Source: Liolophura sinensis (Eukaryota > Mollusca > Polyplacophora > Chitonida > Chitonidae). From it: a stretch of DNA of 64,000 bases. The first letter of the stretch is position 1, and each line of letters starts with the position of its first letter. The translations under genes and the position numbers were made by a program. Under the pieces are notes generated by a model, which searched no databases, was not told where the DNA came from, and worked only from the letters and a program-made list of their open reading frames with translations. The DNA is taken from positions 13,592,017 through 13,656,016 of the forward strand of contig NC_088307.1 in assembly GCF_032854445.1 (NCBI RefSeq). The letters run 5' to 3'. Below, piece after piece: positions 13,770 to 25,996 of this stretch.

Positions 13770-14008
13770 TATTTATTTATTTGACTGGTGTTTTACGCCG
13801 TACTCAAGAATATTTCACTTATACGACGGCGACCTGCATTATGGTGGGCGGAAAATGGGCAGGGCCCAGGGGAAACCCACAGCCATCTGCAGCTTGCCGA
13901 CAAACTTTCGCACTTATGGCCGGAGAGGAAGCCAGCATGAGCTGGGCTTGAACTCACAACGACCGATTTGGTAAAAGGTTAGCACTCCAACAAACCAAGC
14001 CACTGAGC
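13770..14008 (-). mobile_element. SINE-A, nearly full
   Basis: Tail, body and a partly deleted head ending in CAAGCCACTGAGCCC, followed at once by a poly-C tract (14008-14028). Confidence 0.87.
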
Positions 14009-14725
14009 CCCCCCCCCCCCACCCCCCAATGATTTGGAGGTAAAGCATTTGGTTACTCTTCCAATGAGCTGTGTCAACTCAGGAATTCTGAAATCCCAAA
14101 TTGCCTATAGGCCAATGTTTCAATATTTCATTCTGAAGTTTTGACATCACGCATTGAGGGGGGCGAGGTGAAGCACAGGAGACTGTATGTCAGTAACGGG
14201 GCCTTCCGTGGGTCACTATACCCACAGGTTAGGGCTTAACCTGCCAAACTGGTCCCCGTCAAAATGGCGTTAATGTTCGTGTCCTCCCTTGGGGGTTTTG
14301 TAATGTGAAACTCAGGCCATCATGCGAACCTATTTACCAGTGAGCACACACCTTTTACAGGATGAGTGTCCTTGCATTAGTTAAGACCTTTTGTGGAGAA
14401 TTTGATTTTGGGCCACATCAAGATTGCCGCCTCCTGCGAAAGGGACCCGGCTTTCCAGGGATTCATTCGTTCGCTTTATTAACAGGGTCCCTGTCTGTCA
14501 GAAGATAAATTCTAGAGCTATCTGCCTTCAATTTGGCGGGTTGGCTGGGCATGTTGGCAGACATCCCAATTGGCAATCTGCCCGTCATGTCATGTCTCTT
14601 ACACTCGGTATCAGTCCACTATCCCTGCAGTCTCTACCCAGATGCTTCTCTAATTGTTTACCATGGGCTGATAGCTTTGGAAGTCTGCAGTCCAAGACTA
14701 AATGAAGGTGATAAGTATCTGAAGG

Positions 14726-14818
14726 TTAGGTATTTCAGGACCATACTGTCCTTGGCTTAGGTATTTCAGGACCATACTGTCCTTGGCTTAGGTATTTCAG
14801 GACCATACTGTCCTTGGC
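14726..14818. repeat. 31-bp tandem triplication
   Basis: Three identical copies beginning TTAGGTATTTCAGGACC, all 93 bp in register; recent expansion. Confidence 0.95.
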
Positions 14819-16388
14819 TGCTTTTCTGTTGTCATTTCAATACTGGTCATTTCAAGACAGAAAGAACAAAGGAGTATGGAGGCTGGGTATTGAAGGCATC
14901 TGGACCACTTTTAAAATAATCATGGGAATCAGACTGCGAATTCTGCGGCCAATTTTACAAAGAGGAATTCCTGAAGTGGTTTCCTGGTCTCTGACCATTG
15001 AGCTAATATTCAATGCACCGCAATTAAAATAGTCCAGACAAAGGAAGCGCATGGACAAAACTACCATGTGATAAACTTGTTCATCAAAGTATTCAAGTAG
15101 TAAAAATACATGTAACCAGCTTTTCAAAATGACAAATGTACCTGATTGAAGTTTTCAATAGTAAACAAGTATAACATTGATCTGGTTTTAATTTCAATCT
15201 CCTCCTGTAAATATTCTAAAGAATTGTCTCAAGGAACCCAAAGTCCGTAGTTAATCAAAATACATTCACGAATTGCTAGCAGAGTATTTCAAACTGCTAA
15301 ATTACCTTTCACACAATTAATACATCCACCAAGGCCATTAGTTTCAAAAGTGTTTCCTGTTATGGTAATTGCACGTATCTTTCCTGTATAAATGGACCAT
15401 AGGTCCATAACTGTTGCCGGAAGATTTTATACCTGTTCCGTCGATTCAGGAAAAACCTTGGCTGTTCCACCAAACCGTGGTTGGCTGAAAACATCAAGAA
15501 CGGAACAGCATATCCTGTCACACCATCGCACCCAGGCTAGTTATCCCTTCATCCTTGGACTTTGATCGCACCAATCAATGTCAACTTGATCAAAAGGCTC
15601 TGGACACAAATTGCAACGGTTTCGAGATCTGTGGCCCTCAACCACCCTCTCTACTCAAGCAGAGCAAATCTGGTGTACACTAAAGATCATTGATTCCAGA
15701 AAACGGCTCAAGAGCCAAAATTCTTCTTCTGCTTTCACATAATTTAACAACTGCCCAAAAAGATACATTTGCATGGTGGCTGACTCATTTACCCTAATTC
15801 CTCAACCTTTCACATATGTCAAGAGCAATTTTCAGTGCAAATATATGTACATTTTGAATTTGATTTTCGAGACAAAACTACATTGGTTAGGTTGGTCAAT
15901 TGGGAGGGCTTCACAAAAGTATGATTTTATCACTTTACACAGAATAATGCCTTCAGAATATGCTTGGATAAAGACCTTACAAACATGCAAAAAAGGTAGG
16001 TGAATTACAGTACACTGTACGGTACAATGCAAGATAAATATGGTTAAGGGGAAGCACAGTTATTTGAATGACAGGTTGGTGCTGTAACTGTACTTGAAGC
16101 TAATGGAATGGTAGAAGTTCGCTAAAGGTGAGCTTCTGAGTAACCATAGCATGGTTGATACTGTCGATAAAAACTAAATGTATCAGTCATATCGGGTTCA
16201 ATTCCAAAGAAAGTTTCAAATGTTCTAGTCAAAGTACACTGCAAATTTCGCCTGCTATTCACAACTTTGTCGAGTTTTAAGAATGATGGCAGGAAGTATT
16301 TAGGGTAATTTTGATGGCTCCGTGGGAGCCCAAATAACTAAAAAAACTAAAACTTCTTTAAAGCACATTTCAAACATTTCACTAAATA

Positions 16389-16603
16389 CTGTATTTCATC
16401 TAAAGCTAGGCCTGTAAAAATGCTCTGTCAGAAACTCACAAAATGACACTTTCCATGCTAACACATGTTAAGTTTTTGAATAAGGGATTAATCAAACGGC
16501 ACAATGAACTCTTAAGTGGCTCTATAATGTGGATGAATAAATCAGAATCAAGTAAAATGTGTCGCCTGAAAAATGCTAACCTTTACATGTAGGTGAAATA
16601 CAG
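16389..16603 (+). mobile_element. MITE-C copy 2 (~215 bp)
   Basis: Termini CTGTATTTCATCT and AGGTGAAATACAG. Shares the interior with copies 1 and 3. It starts 83 bp inside intron 2 from the exon 2 donor. Confidence 0.78.
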
Positions 16604-16686
16604 TGAAGATGTCCAAAACAACAGCCAGTCAGGTGTTGCAAATATGGGGCTCTGATATTCATGTACCGAGGATAAAAGTGACTTAC

Positions 16687-16805
16687 TGCAATCCTATTGG
16701 TTGAGGTGGTGCCAGTATCCATGGTGACCTCTGTGTTGCTAAGGGAGGATGGGACGAGGGGAACACTCCCCCGTCGCTCGGTCACCGCTTTGTCATAGGA
16801 TGAAT
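16687..16805 (-). CDS. RASAL2/DAB2IP/SYNGAP1-family: Exon 2 of the SynGAP-family RasGAP (low-complexity linker)
   Basis: Seen: 119 bp between the acceptor GTTTCAG|ATTC and the donor GCA|GTAAGT. The first two bases complete the Asp codon begun in exon 1, 39 codons follow, and the exon ends in phase 0, matching exon 3. It encodes a polar Ser/Thr-rich linker containing TERRGSVPL, whose RRGS is a basophilic (PKA-type) phosphorylation consensus. No domain is recognisable. It is placed in the gene by strand, by phase agreement on both sides and by consensus splice sites. It could be a cassette exon, but skipping it would join a phase-1 end to a phase-0 start and shift the frame, so if exon 1 is used it should be constitutive. 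Confidence 0.7.
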
Positions 16806-17102
16806 CTGAAACCCACAACAACGACAACGTTGAGCAAGAGACCATGTAAAATTATTTGCATTGTAGGCCTACCAATTATTATAAATACAATATGACGTAT
16901 TAAAACTTTGTAGCTGAAAGTGAATGGACAGCATTTTATAATATGGACATTTTAGACAAAATAAAAAAGTTCTTTCTGACCTACAGAGCAATCAATAGCA
17001 CAGCTAAAACTGTGTTTTATATTTGTTCACCTGTTGTCAAAAACAGAGTAAACAATTACATTTGTCATTGTCACAAAGTAGGGGTGTGCTAATGAACATG
17101 AT

Positions 17103-17186
17103 ATATCAGTAATCATGACCTTCATATCAGTAATCATGACCTTTATATCAGTAATCTTGAACTTTACATCAGTAATCATGACTGCT
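17103..17186. repeat. 21-bp tandem repeat, four copies
   Basis: Unit ATATCAGTAATCATGACCTT plus one variable base, in intron 1. Confidence 0.9.
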
Positions 17187-20100
17187 GTGAGACATACACA
17201 ATGCCTCATACCCCAGAAAAGGGTACTGTTTTTAATTTCCCACAAATCTTGCCAAAATTGAAGGATAAACAAATCAACTGACCTACCACAGTATGTAAAA
17301 GTGTAGCCAATTTCTAGAAAAGATAGTGTTCAATAGTAAATTTCTTGCCTAACAGGTAGTGCTATTAATGGCACAATTACAAGCAGCTATTACCGGCTAT
17401 ATTTTTGTTACACAAATAGTATATGTAACCAAATTAGCCTGCAATTCTCTTTAGTGTTTTCTATTTATTGATGCAATACTTATGGCATGCACAAAAAATA
17501 TATACAAGTACGTCCAGTGGTTACTTATTTTGTCCACGACTTTAATAATTTTACCCCAGAATAACGTTATTACATTTGTTAGACATGAATTCCCACAAAG
17601 TTATACAATAAAAACATGATCATGGGACCTGGACAAGTGGAATTAACACGCACCCCACAAACTTAGGCAAATGAAGTGTACATAAAATATCCTAAAATTA
17701 ATCGTACTAATACTAAAAATAATGCTACCCCCCCCCCCCCCAAATCTATTCCCCCTCCCCAAAATAAAAATATAACGGCAAACATAAAAAAAATCCCACA
17801 AAAGCAGCAAAAACTACAAATGAATGAAAATATATATATAATGTGAAAAAAATATATATAAACAGACAACTGGCGACTAAATGAACCAAAACTGTTGGAG
17901 GGCATAACACCACCACTCAGTGAGGTGAAAAATTCTATTATTTGGTTTTTCGGCACGAGTGAAGATTGAACCTGCAGACTTTTCCCTCCTTGGGGCAAAG
18001 TGCATGGATGCGGAAAACTGAGTCTAACAATGATCTTGCCTTTTTTGTGAATCTCATGCAAGAAAGAAGACAATCACATGTCAGGCCAGACAAAAAAAAA
18101 ATCTTGGTCACTTATCGAGCAAATGCGTTACTCAACAAGACAGTAATCTCTGTTCATTTTTTAGCAGACGGTGCTACTATTTTTTTAAATTTTTTTTGTT
18201 TTCCTGCATGAACACGCAGCGAGTCCAAAATAAAACAACTGTTTCTCGCAATAGAAATCACATGAGCATAAAAGCAGGCAAGTCTGAGCTGTGACACAAG
18301 TGTAGCATATCTTTAGGGCGCACACTGATTTAGGATAATGTCTGACCTGACACGCGTCTTTGCCCCAGAGATAACAAAATGATGTGATGGAAACAAAAGG
18401 TTCTGTGTTCCCATTATATAGCCAAATAAAATTAATTAAATATTTTGTTTCAATTCATGTAGATAAAAAGGGAAACATAAAAAGGATAAAATTAAATATC
18501 ACTTCAAACACAATAATGTACAGTACCCTGTAAAGATATAAAAATTATATATTATCTATATATATATATATATTTAAAAGAAAATGATTCTATGATGAAA
18601 ATCTGCATGGATGTTTAACTGATTGTATCAAACATATTTCTCCTTCAACTTCATAAAAAAAAACCCATGTACACTTCTACTCCATGAACAGCATTTTCTT
18701 TATACAAAGGCTTCAGATTTTTAAAATTGGAGAATCTTGACAATAGCTTTCTGAATCTGATTCTCGTGGTACAACTATGAAAACCCTGCAGATGAACTCT
18801 AAAACTTTTTCAGTAATAAAATTGTCCATTATGAAGAAAAAACTGCACACATGAGAAGAAAAAACTGCACACATGTAAAGATTACACCATGGATATTTTT
18901 GCAAAATTTCATGGTTCTTGAGAAGCCAAAATCTTGATTTTAGGCACATTTTTGCTCTCCACAAAATTCAGAACAAGCAAGGATTTATTAGAAAGTCTCT
19001 TCAAATCCAAAACTTCACAGAATCTATTATGTTTTGATGAGACAAAAGAGTTTAAACATACATGTACATGCGCAAGTAGCTACTGTGAAGAGCAAAACAG
19101 AAAATTGTGCCTGCTCCACATAATCTGGGTCACTGGGTGAAGAAGTTAAAACTTTGATGCACTGACAAAGACCATGTAATTAAGCTGTTGTCCTCAAACC
19201 ACTTGTACTTGTAGTTCTCAGAGTTATCTCCCCTGAACAATACACTGAGAGATAACTAACCTTGACTTCAAAATACAGGAGTTGATCAGGATGTGAGGAT
19301 GACCAAAGATAGGGCCACACGTCTTTGAAGACTGATACAGTATCTCCATGAGCAGTTATTTAAAAGCAGCAAGAAATTCAAACAGATTACAGCTGGAATC
19401 AATTTCATTCAGTTCAACACGATAAGCCAATCAAAGAATCTAACACGAGTGAGTTGAGAAAAATTGATATTTCTTCGTAACTAATTGGATATCCAGACAA
19501 CCTTGGGAACCAGAGCGTGTCCTTGATCGATAAATCCTCCCATATCTTAATAGTGCTGCCATTCCAATGGCAATCAACCTAATGGATGTTTGAGATCTAT
19601 CATAAACGCTGCCAGCTATAGTACCTCCTTGATTCATTTCAAAACAGACATGAGCCAGATGTCAGTAACACTGTCTTGAACATTTGCCCAGTTTCATTAA
19701 CGTCCATATGATCCTGGCTCAATGGGCAAAAAGAAAAAAAAAAAAAAAAAAAAAATGCCACTGAAGACAAATCATCGATCTACAGGCATTTGAACAAATA
19801 AGAAGTTTTGAACCCAAAAGAAAAACACAACAATCTGCATGACACAAATATAACCTGTGCATCCAAAACCATATATAACTTCAAACACAGATTATTTTAG
19901 ATTCCAGCAAGGAGATAACTGAATCTGCCACTCTATAACAGCCTTCACATTTCCAAAAAATGAATTCTTCATCCACCACTGCCAACAATACTCTGAAAGA
20001 CCCTTAGAGAACTATGGGGCGTAGAGAAATAATTTGCTCAGTTTTATGGAGCAAACATCTTTTAGTGACGCAAACAATTCATTTCTGGTGTGACACACTA

Positions 20101-20704
20101 CCTCAAACTTGCTGACTCAGCAGTTTTCTGACCAAAAAAAAAAGCCAGTTAGCATGCTCTGGCAATGTGACCAAACTGACTCAGTATTCCATTCCCAAGC
20201 TGTTTCTAGCATGAATGTCATCAGGAGGATATAAACAAATCTGCTAAGTTTAGACATATTTCATGAAGAAGTCAGAGTGCATTGTGGTCGCAGCCCATTC
20301 CTGTGATTCCTCACAAAGAGCCTGACAGATGCGGCACATGTTGAGGTGACAGGCATCCACAGTTATGAGCACATTATAAGCTTAACCTGTGAATCACATG
20401 ATCTCTGTGGGACACGATATAAAGAGATACATTCTACATGTAAATATATGACCATCACATGTTCAAAATTAATTTTTACAAGGTTTTTCTTCATGGGGTG
20501 TATCTCTCTTAAGGGGAAGGGATGGAGCCCTTGCACATTTAAGCAGCCTAAAATATCCCCACTCACACACAGACATTGTCCTCTGAATGGCTTTGTTGCA
20601 ACTTTTAACAGTGCACTATACAATACATGTATAAATTCTTCACAGAGATTGGATATTAAAATTAAACACAGCACAGCACATGTTAAGAAGGCATCAGACC
20701 TTAA

Positions 20705-21470
20705 CATTTCTCAAATGGACGCTGCTTCAGCGTCGTTTCTGCTACCCTACACTCCCCAAATGGACGCTGCTTCAGCGTCACTTCTGCAACCCTACATTTC
20801 TCAATTGGACACTGCTTCAGCGTCGTTTCTGCTACCCTACATTTCTCAATTGGACACTGCTTCAGCGTCGTTTCTGCTACCCTACATTTCTCAATTGGAC
20901 ACTGCTTCAGCGTCGTTTCTGCTACCCTACATTTCTCAATTGGACACTGCTTCAGCGTCGTTTCTGCTACCCTACATTTCTCAACTGGACACTGCTTCAG
21001 CGTCGTTTCTGCTACCCTACATTTCTCAATTGGACACTGCTTCAGCGTCGTTTCTGCTACCCTACATTTCTCAATTGGACACTGCTTCAGCGTCGTTTCT
21101 GCTACCCTACATTTCTCAATTGGACACTGCTTCAGCGTCATTTCTGCTACCCTACATTTCTCAATTGGACACTGCTTCAGCGTCGTTTCTGCTACCCTAC
21201 ATTTCTCAATTGGACACTGCTTCAGCGTCGTTTCTGCTACCCTACATTTCTCAATTGGACACTGCTTCAGCGTCGTTTCTGCTACCCTACATTTCTCAAT
21301 TGGACACTGCTTCTCGTTTCTGCTACCCTACATTTCTCAATTGAACACTGCTTCTCGTTTCTGCTACCCTACATTTCTCAACTGGACACTGCTTCAGCGT
21401 CGTTTCTGCTACCCTACATTTCTCAATTGGACACTGCTTCTCGTTTCTGCTACCTTACATTTAATGAACA
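20705..21470. repeat. 45-bp minisatellite array, 17 units
   Basis: Unit cores (GGAC.CTGCTTC) start at 20717 and every 45 bp to 21302, then at 21343, 21384 and 21429. Three of the last four units share a 4-bp AGCG deletion. The first two units contain a perfect hairpin motif, GACGCTG-CTT-CAGCGTC; later units have one arm mismatch. As 45 is a multiple of three, the array stays open in two plus frames (332 and 300 codons overall) and one minus frame (146 codons). This explains the long ORFs; I do not annotate a protein. Confidence 0.95.
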
Positions 21471-21910
21471 TGTACACACTCTGCTCCTATTATTCCCCTT
21501 TAGCTATATTTGTCAAAACATACAGGTTGAGATTCAGATTAAAAATCCTCCTAAACTGAAGATTTACAATTCTGACCATTAATTTTTTATTTGAATTTGG
21601 TGTTGCATCCTAGAATATTTCCCTAACATGACAATGGGTCAGGTTCATGGGTGTGAAATACCACTCCACCCTGCCACAGTAAAGCTACTGCTCTATACTG
21701 TATATGAATGAACAAGTGGCACACACACCGTCAACATAAAAATATTTCGGGGCGGTGAAAAAATTCAGCTATGTATAAATACTGGCATTATTTTCAGCTT
21801 ATCAGGAGAAAAACAAAGCATGTGGACATGATAAGGAGAAAATATGTCCAGTGGAGCAGATAAATGTGTCCTGAAGAATTTGGAGCAGATCACTCAGACA
21901 ACAAAATAAA

Positions 21911-21945
21911 GGGAGGGGGTTGGGGGGAAGGGGGGGTGGGGGTGC
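21911..21945 (+). other. G-quadruplex-forming candidate
   Basis: Five G-runs of three or more separated by 1-3 bases within 35 bp; intron 1, on the strand opposite to the gene. Confidence 0.6.
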
Positions 21946-22165
21946 AGCTTTAGAACAGATGAGACTAACACAAATCAAACTTAAGAATTCTACTTACATT
22001 TAACAACATACCTTTATCTCTTGTTATCTACACATCTAACATTTTTGGATACAAAAAAAAAAGAAAAAAAAATTCCAAGAACGTGTAGCTAACTAGGCCA
22101 TATTATACATCAGCATTTGCATCTTTACTTCAGACATTATGTACATGTTACATATAAGAACAGGG

Positions 22166-22305
22166 GTCTGACAGCAACCTGTGGATAGTCGTGGGTTTCC
22201 CCCAGGCGCTGCGCGGTTTCCACCCACCATAATGCTGGTCGCTGTCGTATAAGTCAAATATTCTTGAGTACAGCATAAAACACAAATCAAATAAATAAAT
22301 AAATA
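22166..22305 (+). mobile_element. SINE-A, 5'-truncated
   Basis: Starts in the body (TCTGACAGCAACCTG) and ends in the AAATAAATAAAT tail. It lies in intron 1, antisense to the gene. Confidence 0.85.
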
Positions 22306-24120
22306 TAAGAACGGCTAGGAGTATATTGTACAGAATGAGGGCCATCTTAAATAGTGGGCACTGAGCCTTTGTCTGGCTACACTATCATACTACAACTTCG
22401 TTTAAAATTTAATCTGATATACTAACACTTTAGTAAGAAGTACGCACATCACACTGGATTGGATTTGTACTTTCACTTGATTCAGAAACTTTGAAATCAA
22501 TGAAAGGTTCTAGAATACTACATACAAGTATTTAAGTAAACAGAAAGTATGAAAATGTGTTTGACATTGTCTAAGAGCCATGTAAACATGTATACATGTT
22601 GATTTCTCCTTATATTAAAACCTCTAACCTAATTTTATACTATCACCAAACAAACGCAGAAAGTACAGGAGAAGCTGATGTGGGTCATCTTTAAAAGGTG
22701 CAGTAAAGAATTGACTATAATAAAAGAGTTATCCAACTCGGTGTACCTTCACATTGCATATACATCTGCTATGGTTTCGTTAAGATTGAAAACATTTGGA
22801 TCACATGTGCATGGAATGCAAACATGTATAAAATCAAAAAACAATATCTTCATATGTTTTTGTCTGGGCAGACTGCCATCAATTCTCAAGCGTCATAATA
22901 AACTAACCCTTGACAAAACCTCCATGCGTTCGCCAAGACAAAAACGACAACACAATGATGAAGACATAACTGCGTGATTAAGTCCTTCTATTGTATTCCA
23001 ATCAAATAAAGCTAGCTAGCATTGTCAATTTAAGATTCCATCAACAAAGGTCTTCACGGGCATTTATGAGCAGAATTAAACCTACCGTACAATCAGAGGC
23101 AGCCATGAGGGCTTTAATTTTGCCTAATCAATTCAGCCGAAGCACCAGGATCGCTACAGTGCGCTATAGTGCCCCTAGCGCTGCTATTGTTTTAATCCAC
23201 GAACTTTGCGCTGGCTAAAGCTGCACACCAGGCTTTTGTTCTTGTTTTTACAACAGCTCAGTTTCAATCTGAAACCAGCTGGATCTGGTAGTTAGACCCA
23301 CTTGGATGAACACCAAAACAAACAAAAAGTTTTATGACCTTTCGCCTCAACTCGCAGCCTCCCTTTCATTTTATGCTTTTGTCGCACCCTTATGGGTTAT
23401 TGGAGCTGTCGTATCCTCCCCTGAAGACAAGGCTCGCTATTAGCACATGGGCAATTTAACCAAAGTAGAATTCTATTTATTAATATGGATTAAGGCTTAG
23501 ATCTGCTATCAACTGGTGGAGGCAATTCTCAACTTGGATTTGCACAAAGGATTCAAGCCCTTTCAGTCAGCGCATTTGTATTAAATTGTGCAATGTTCTG
23601 AAGCATAAACAATGTCCATTCATCCAGTATGGCTGCTTTTACATCAGTCTTTATTGAAAGCGAACTGCACCAACAGCAAACACGATTTTATGACAACTGA
23701 AATGCCATGCGACTCCTACACATTACATGTAGCTGTATTCAAAAGCTGTACTTCTGAACTGCCACTCAAAACGATAAAGTGCTGCCTCACTAAAATAACG
23801 CTAAATCGCCTAATAATATTGGATAGTATTAAGAGAGACAGTTTTAAAGGCTAAACATGACACAACTTTGTACTGAGCTTTGTTTTAAAGTTTACAAGGC
23901 AGATGCGCTCGACCAGTAAAAATACTTGTTTACTTTCAGCAAATGCTGTGCATAATGATGATCCACACAAATTCCGGTTTCAAAATCTGAGACTTGAGAC
24001 AACTCAGTACTGAGCTCTGTTCTCTAGTTTATGAGGGAGACTCCACAAGCAATTGGTCAATAAAAATATTTTCAGTATTTATATTCAGTATTCAGTATTT
24101 CAGTATTTTCGTTTCTGTTA

Positions 24121-24464
24121 CCAGCCACAATAGTTGGTAGAGCGTTCCCTTTGGGAGCGATAGATCCAGGGTCAATCCTGGGTTGAGTCACACCTAAGAC
24201 CTTAATGAAAGGAAGTTGTATCTTCCTCGCTTGGCCTTCAGCATGAAGGGGATAGTGCAATGACTAGTTGACCCGTATCAGTATAACGGCTTAGGTGGGG
24301 CAGTTTACTTGCCTTCGTTGAAGCATCTCAGTGAAGCAGCACTAGATAAAAGAGCAGTGGAAATGCAACAAGGAGGCACATTACATGCACTCTAAGGATT
24401 CCTTTGTTGTCATATGACTTAAAAACTGCACAACATTAAACCTGAAGCACTCACTCACTCACTC
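24121..24464 (+). mobile_element. SINE-B (tRNA-derived), full length
   Basis: The head has an A-box-like TAGTTGGTAGAGCG and a B-box-like GGTCAATCCTGG. The body includes GTATCAGTATAACGGC, AGTGAAGCAGCACTAGATAA and TCATATGACT, and the 3' end is (ACTC)n. A second SINE family distinct from SINE-A. Confidence 0.85.
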
Positions 24465-25722
24465 ATTTCTGTCATTATACTGATCATGCCTATACTGGTC
24501 TGTAAAATACAGTACACCAGCCAAACAGAACCAAACAAGGACCTGGTCTATTGTCATGCAGCACAGACAGACTATGTAAACAATACTCCAGGCAGCTGAT
24601 TTATCACTGAGCACAGCCGTTAGGCTAATATCAAACCCACAATAGCCAGTGCAGTGGTTTACATCATCTAAATAGCACCAGCCAGTGAGCTAGTAGGTGT
24701 AACCACACCACATTTATCTTCCTCCTGCTCAAATGAACAATGGTTAATGTGGCGAGCAAACCCAAACATCACCAAGCCTCAGTAACTCCAGACAAACACT
24801 CAGAAATCACAGTACAATAATCGTCATAGCACCTGTACATTTCTGCCAGCTGTTGTATTGCATGAGTATATATTACCTGATCTTCAAAACATGTGAAACT
24901 CACAAATTTACAAAATAACTTCATCTGGCAACAAAATTCACCCTCTTGATCAAATCTATTTGCATGTGGTTCTTTTTTTTTTCTTTTTTTAAAAATTATG
25001 AAAATTTTCAAATCTTCAAAACTTAAATGTTTCAATACCTGTGAGTGACTCGAAATACATGTAGAAAATAATCTACAAGCGCTCTTGTGCAAATAACGAA
25101 GTACTTTTCACACTGTATTTGATTACTTGTGTCCCCTGACAATTTCACATGTCTTGCGTAAATTAATTCATCACAAATTATTGTTGAGGTAAACAGGGCA
25201 GGTCATCTTCTGACCTTTCTTTCAGATTTTACAAATTGATTTTATTTAGAATCGATTGGCGCATAATTGTCCATTAATTTCTTCTAAACACGAACAACCA
25301 AAGACCAACCGACCACTTTTTTTCTATTTCGCTTGTTCAATGCAGTTCAAATCAAATTACCGAGTGTCAAATGTGATCAATGTTCCATTCTACATTTCGT
25401 TTCCCTTTTTATCTGAACAATTTTGTTTCGCTTTTTATCTCAACAATTTTGTTTCCAATTTCTGCAGTTCTTTGAATAGGTAATCATGTGTGATCAGAAA
25501 GAAACGGCTGATAAAAAAAAACACACACAAAAACACAACAACCTCAATGTTTATCTCCTAATCAATAATGCTACATTAATCACTATGTGCAACTGCTAAA
25601 ATGATGATAAATTGGTCGAAACTTCACTCTCTTTTTAATCCAAGGCTATTTGCTTGAAACAAACCATTTTCCAAGAAAATCAGTGAAAAATCAATACTGT
25701 GATGTATACGTATATACAATAC

Positions 25723-25966
25723 CTGAACCAGGCTCACTGCTAATATCACAGTTTGTCATTATCGTGGATTCCATGTCGGGCTCAGTTTCTGTGTCCCCTC
25801 CCATATTTGTTGCGTTTGTTGTCGATTCCATCTCCGTGGCATCATTTTCCTCCATGTTTTCTACAGAGCTGGCGTCGTCTGATTGTAACAAGGTCATCTT
25901 GCCACTGGTATTTGTGTCACGCCGACTGGGTGACTGATGACCCACACAACACGATACGCATCCCAT
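25723..25966 (-). CDS. RASAL2/DAB2IP/SYNGAP1-family: Exon 1 (coding part) of a SynGAP/RASAL2/DAB2IP-family RasGAP; acylated N-terminus
   Basis: Seen: 244 coding bases, 81 codons plus one base, ending at the donor CAG|GTATTG. The start has A at -3 and G at +4, a strong Kozak context. The peptide begins MGCVSCCVG. Gly2 with Cys at position 6 fits the N-myristoylation pattern, and Cys3, Cys6 and Cys7 could be palmitoylated, so the protein is probably tethered to membrane. Residues ~24-80 are rich in Ser, Thr, Asp, Glu and Met, with no predicted fold. The one-base overhang (G) joins in phase to exon 2 (GAT, Asp). The family assignment comes from exon 3. Family members inactivate Ras/Rap at the cytoplasmic face of membranes and synapses. 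An alternative start at Met24 would remove the lipid anchor. Uncertain: whether other first exons exist, which is common in this family. Confidence 0.78.
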
Positions 25967-25996
25967 CCTCGTTATACCTGAACAGGTACACGTCGA

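Larger units (their letters stand above)
5985..16686 (-). other. Intron 2 of the RasGAP gene (10.7 kb)
   Basis: Bounded by GTAAGT (16686-16681) and the acceptor TTTTGCAG (ending 5985). It holds the 58-bp satellite (7288-8752), four minus-strand SINE-A copies, a SINE-B tail, two same-orientation MITE-C copies near its two ends and a 31-bp triplet repeat. The unique, relatively GC-rich block 14140-15030 may be conserved non-coding DNA; I see no exon in it. Confidence 0.65.
16806..25722 (-). other. Intron 1 of the RasGAP gene (8.9 kb)
   Basis: Bounded by GTATTG (25722 down) and GTTTCAG (ending 16806). It contains a 21-bp repeat (17103-17186), TA-rich microsatellites (~18548-18572), the 45-bp array (20705-21470), a strong G-quadruplex candidate (21911-21945), a SINE-A copy and a full SINE-B copy. 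Large first introns of this kind often hold regulatory DNA; the GC-richer unique stretch 23040-23450 is a candidate. Confidence 0.62.

Noticed and set aside
20701-21141. 146-codon minus ORF (TLKQCPIEKC repeats)
   Set aside because: Same array read antisense; open only because 45 is divisible by three.
20346-21344. 332-codon plus ORF with a 15-residue repeat
   Set aside because: The repeat part is the 45-bp minisatellite, also open in another plus frame and on the minus strand. No splice site, signal peptide or codon preference supports a protein.
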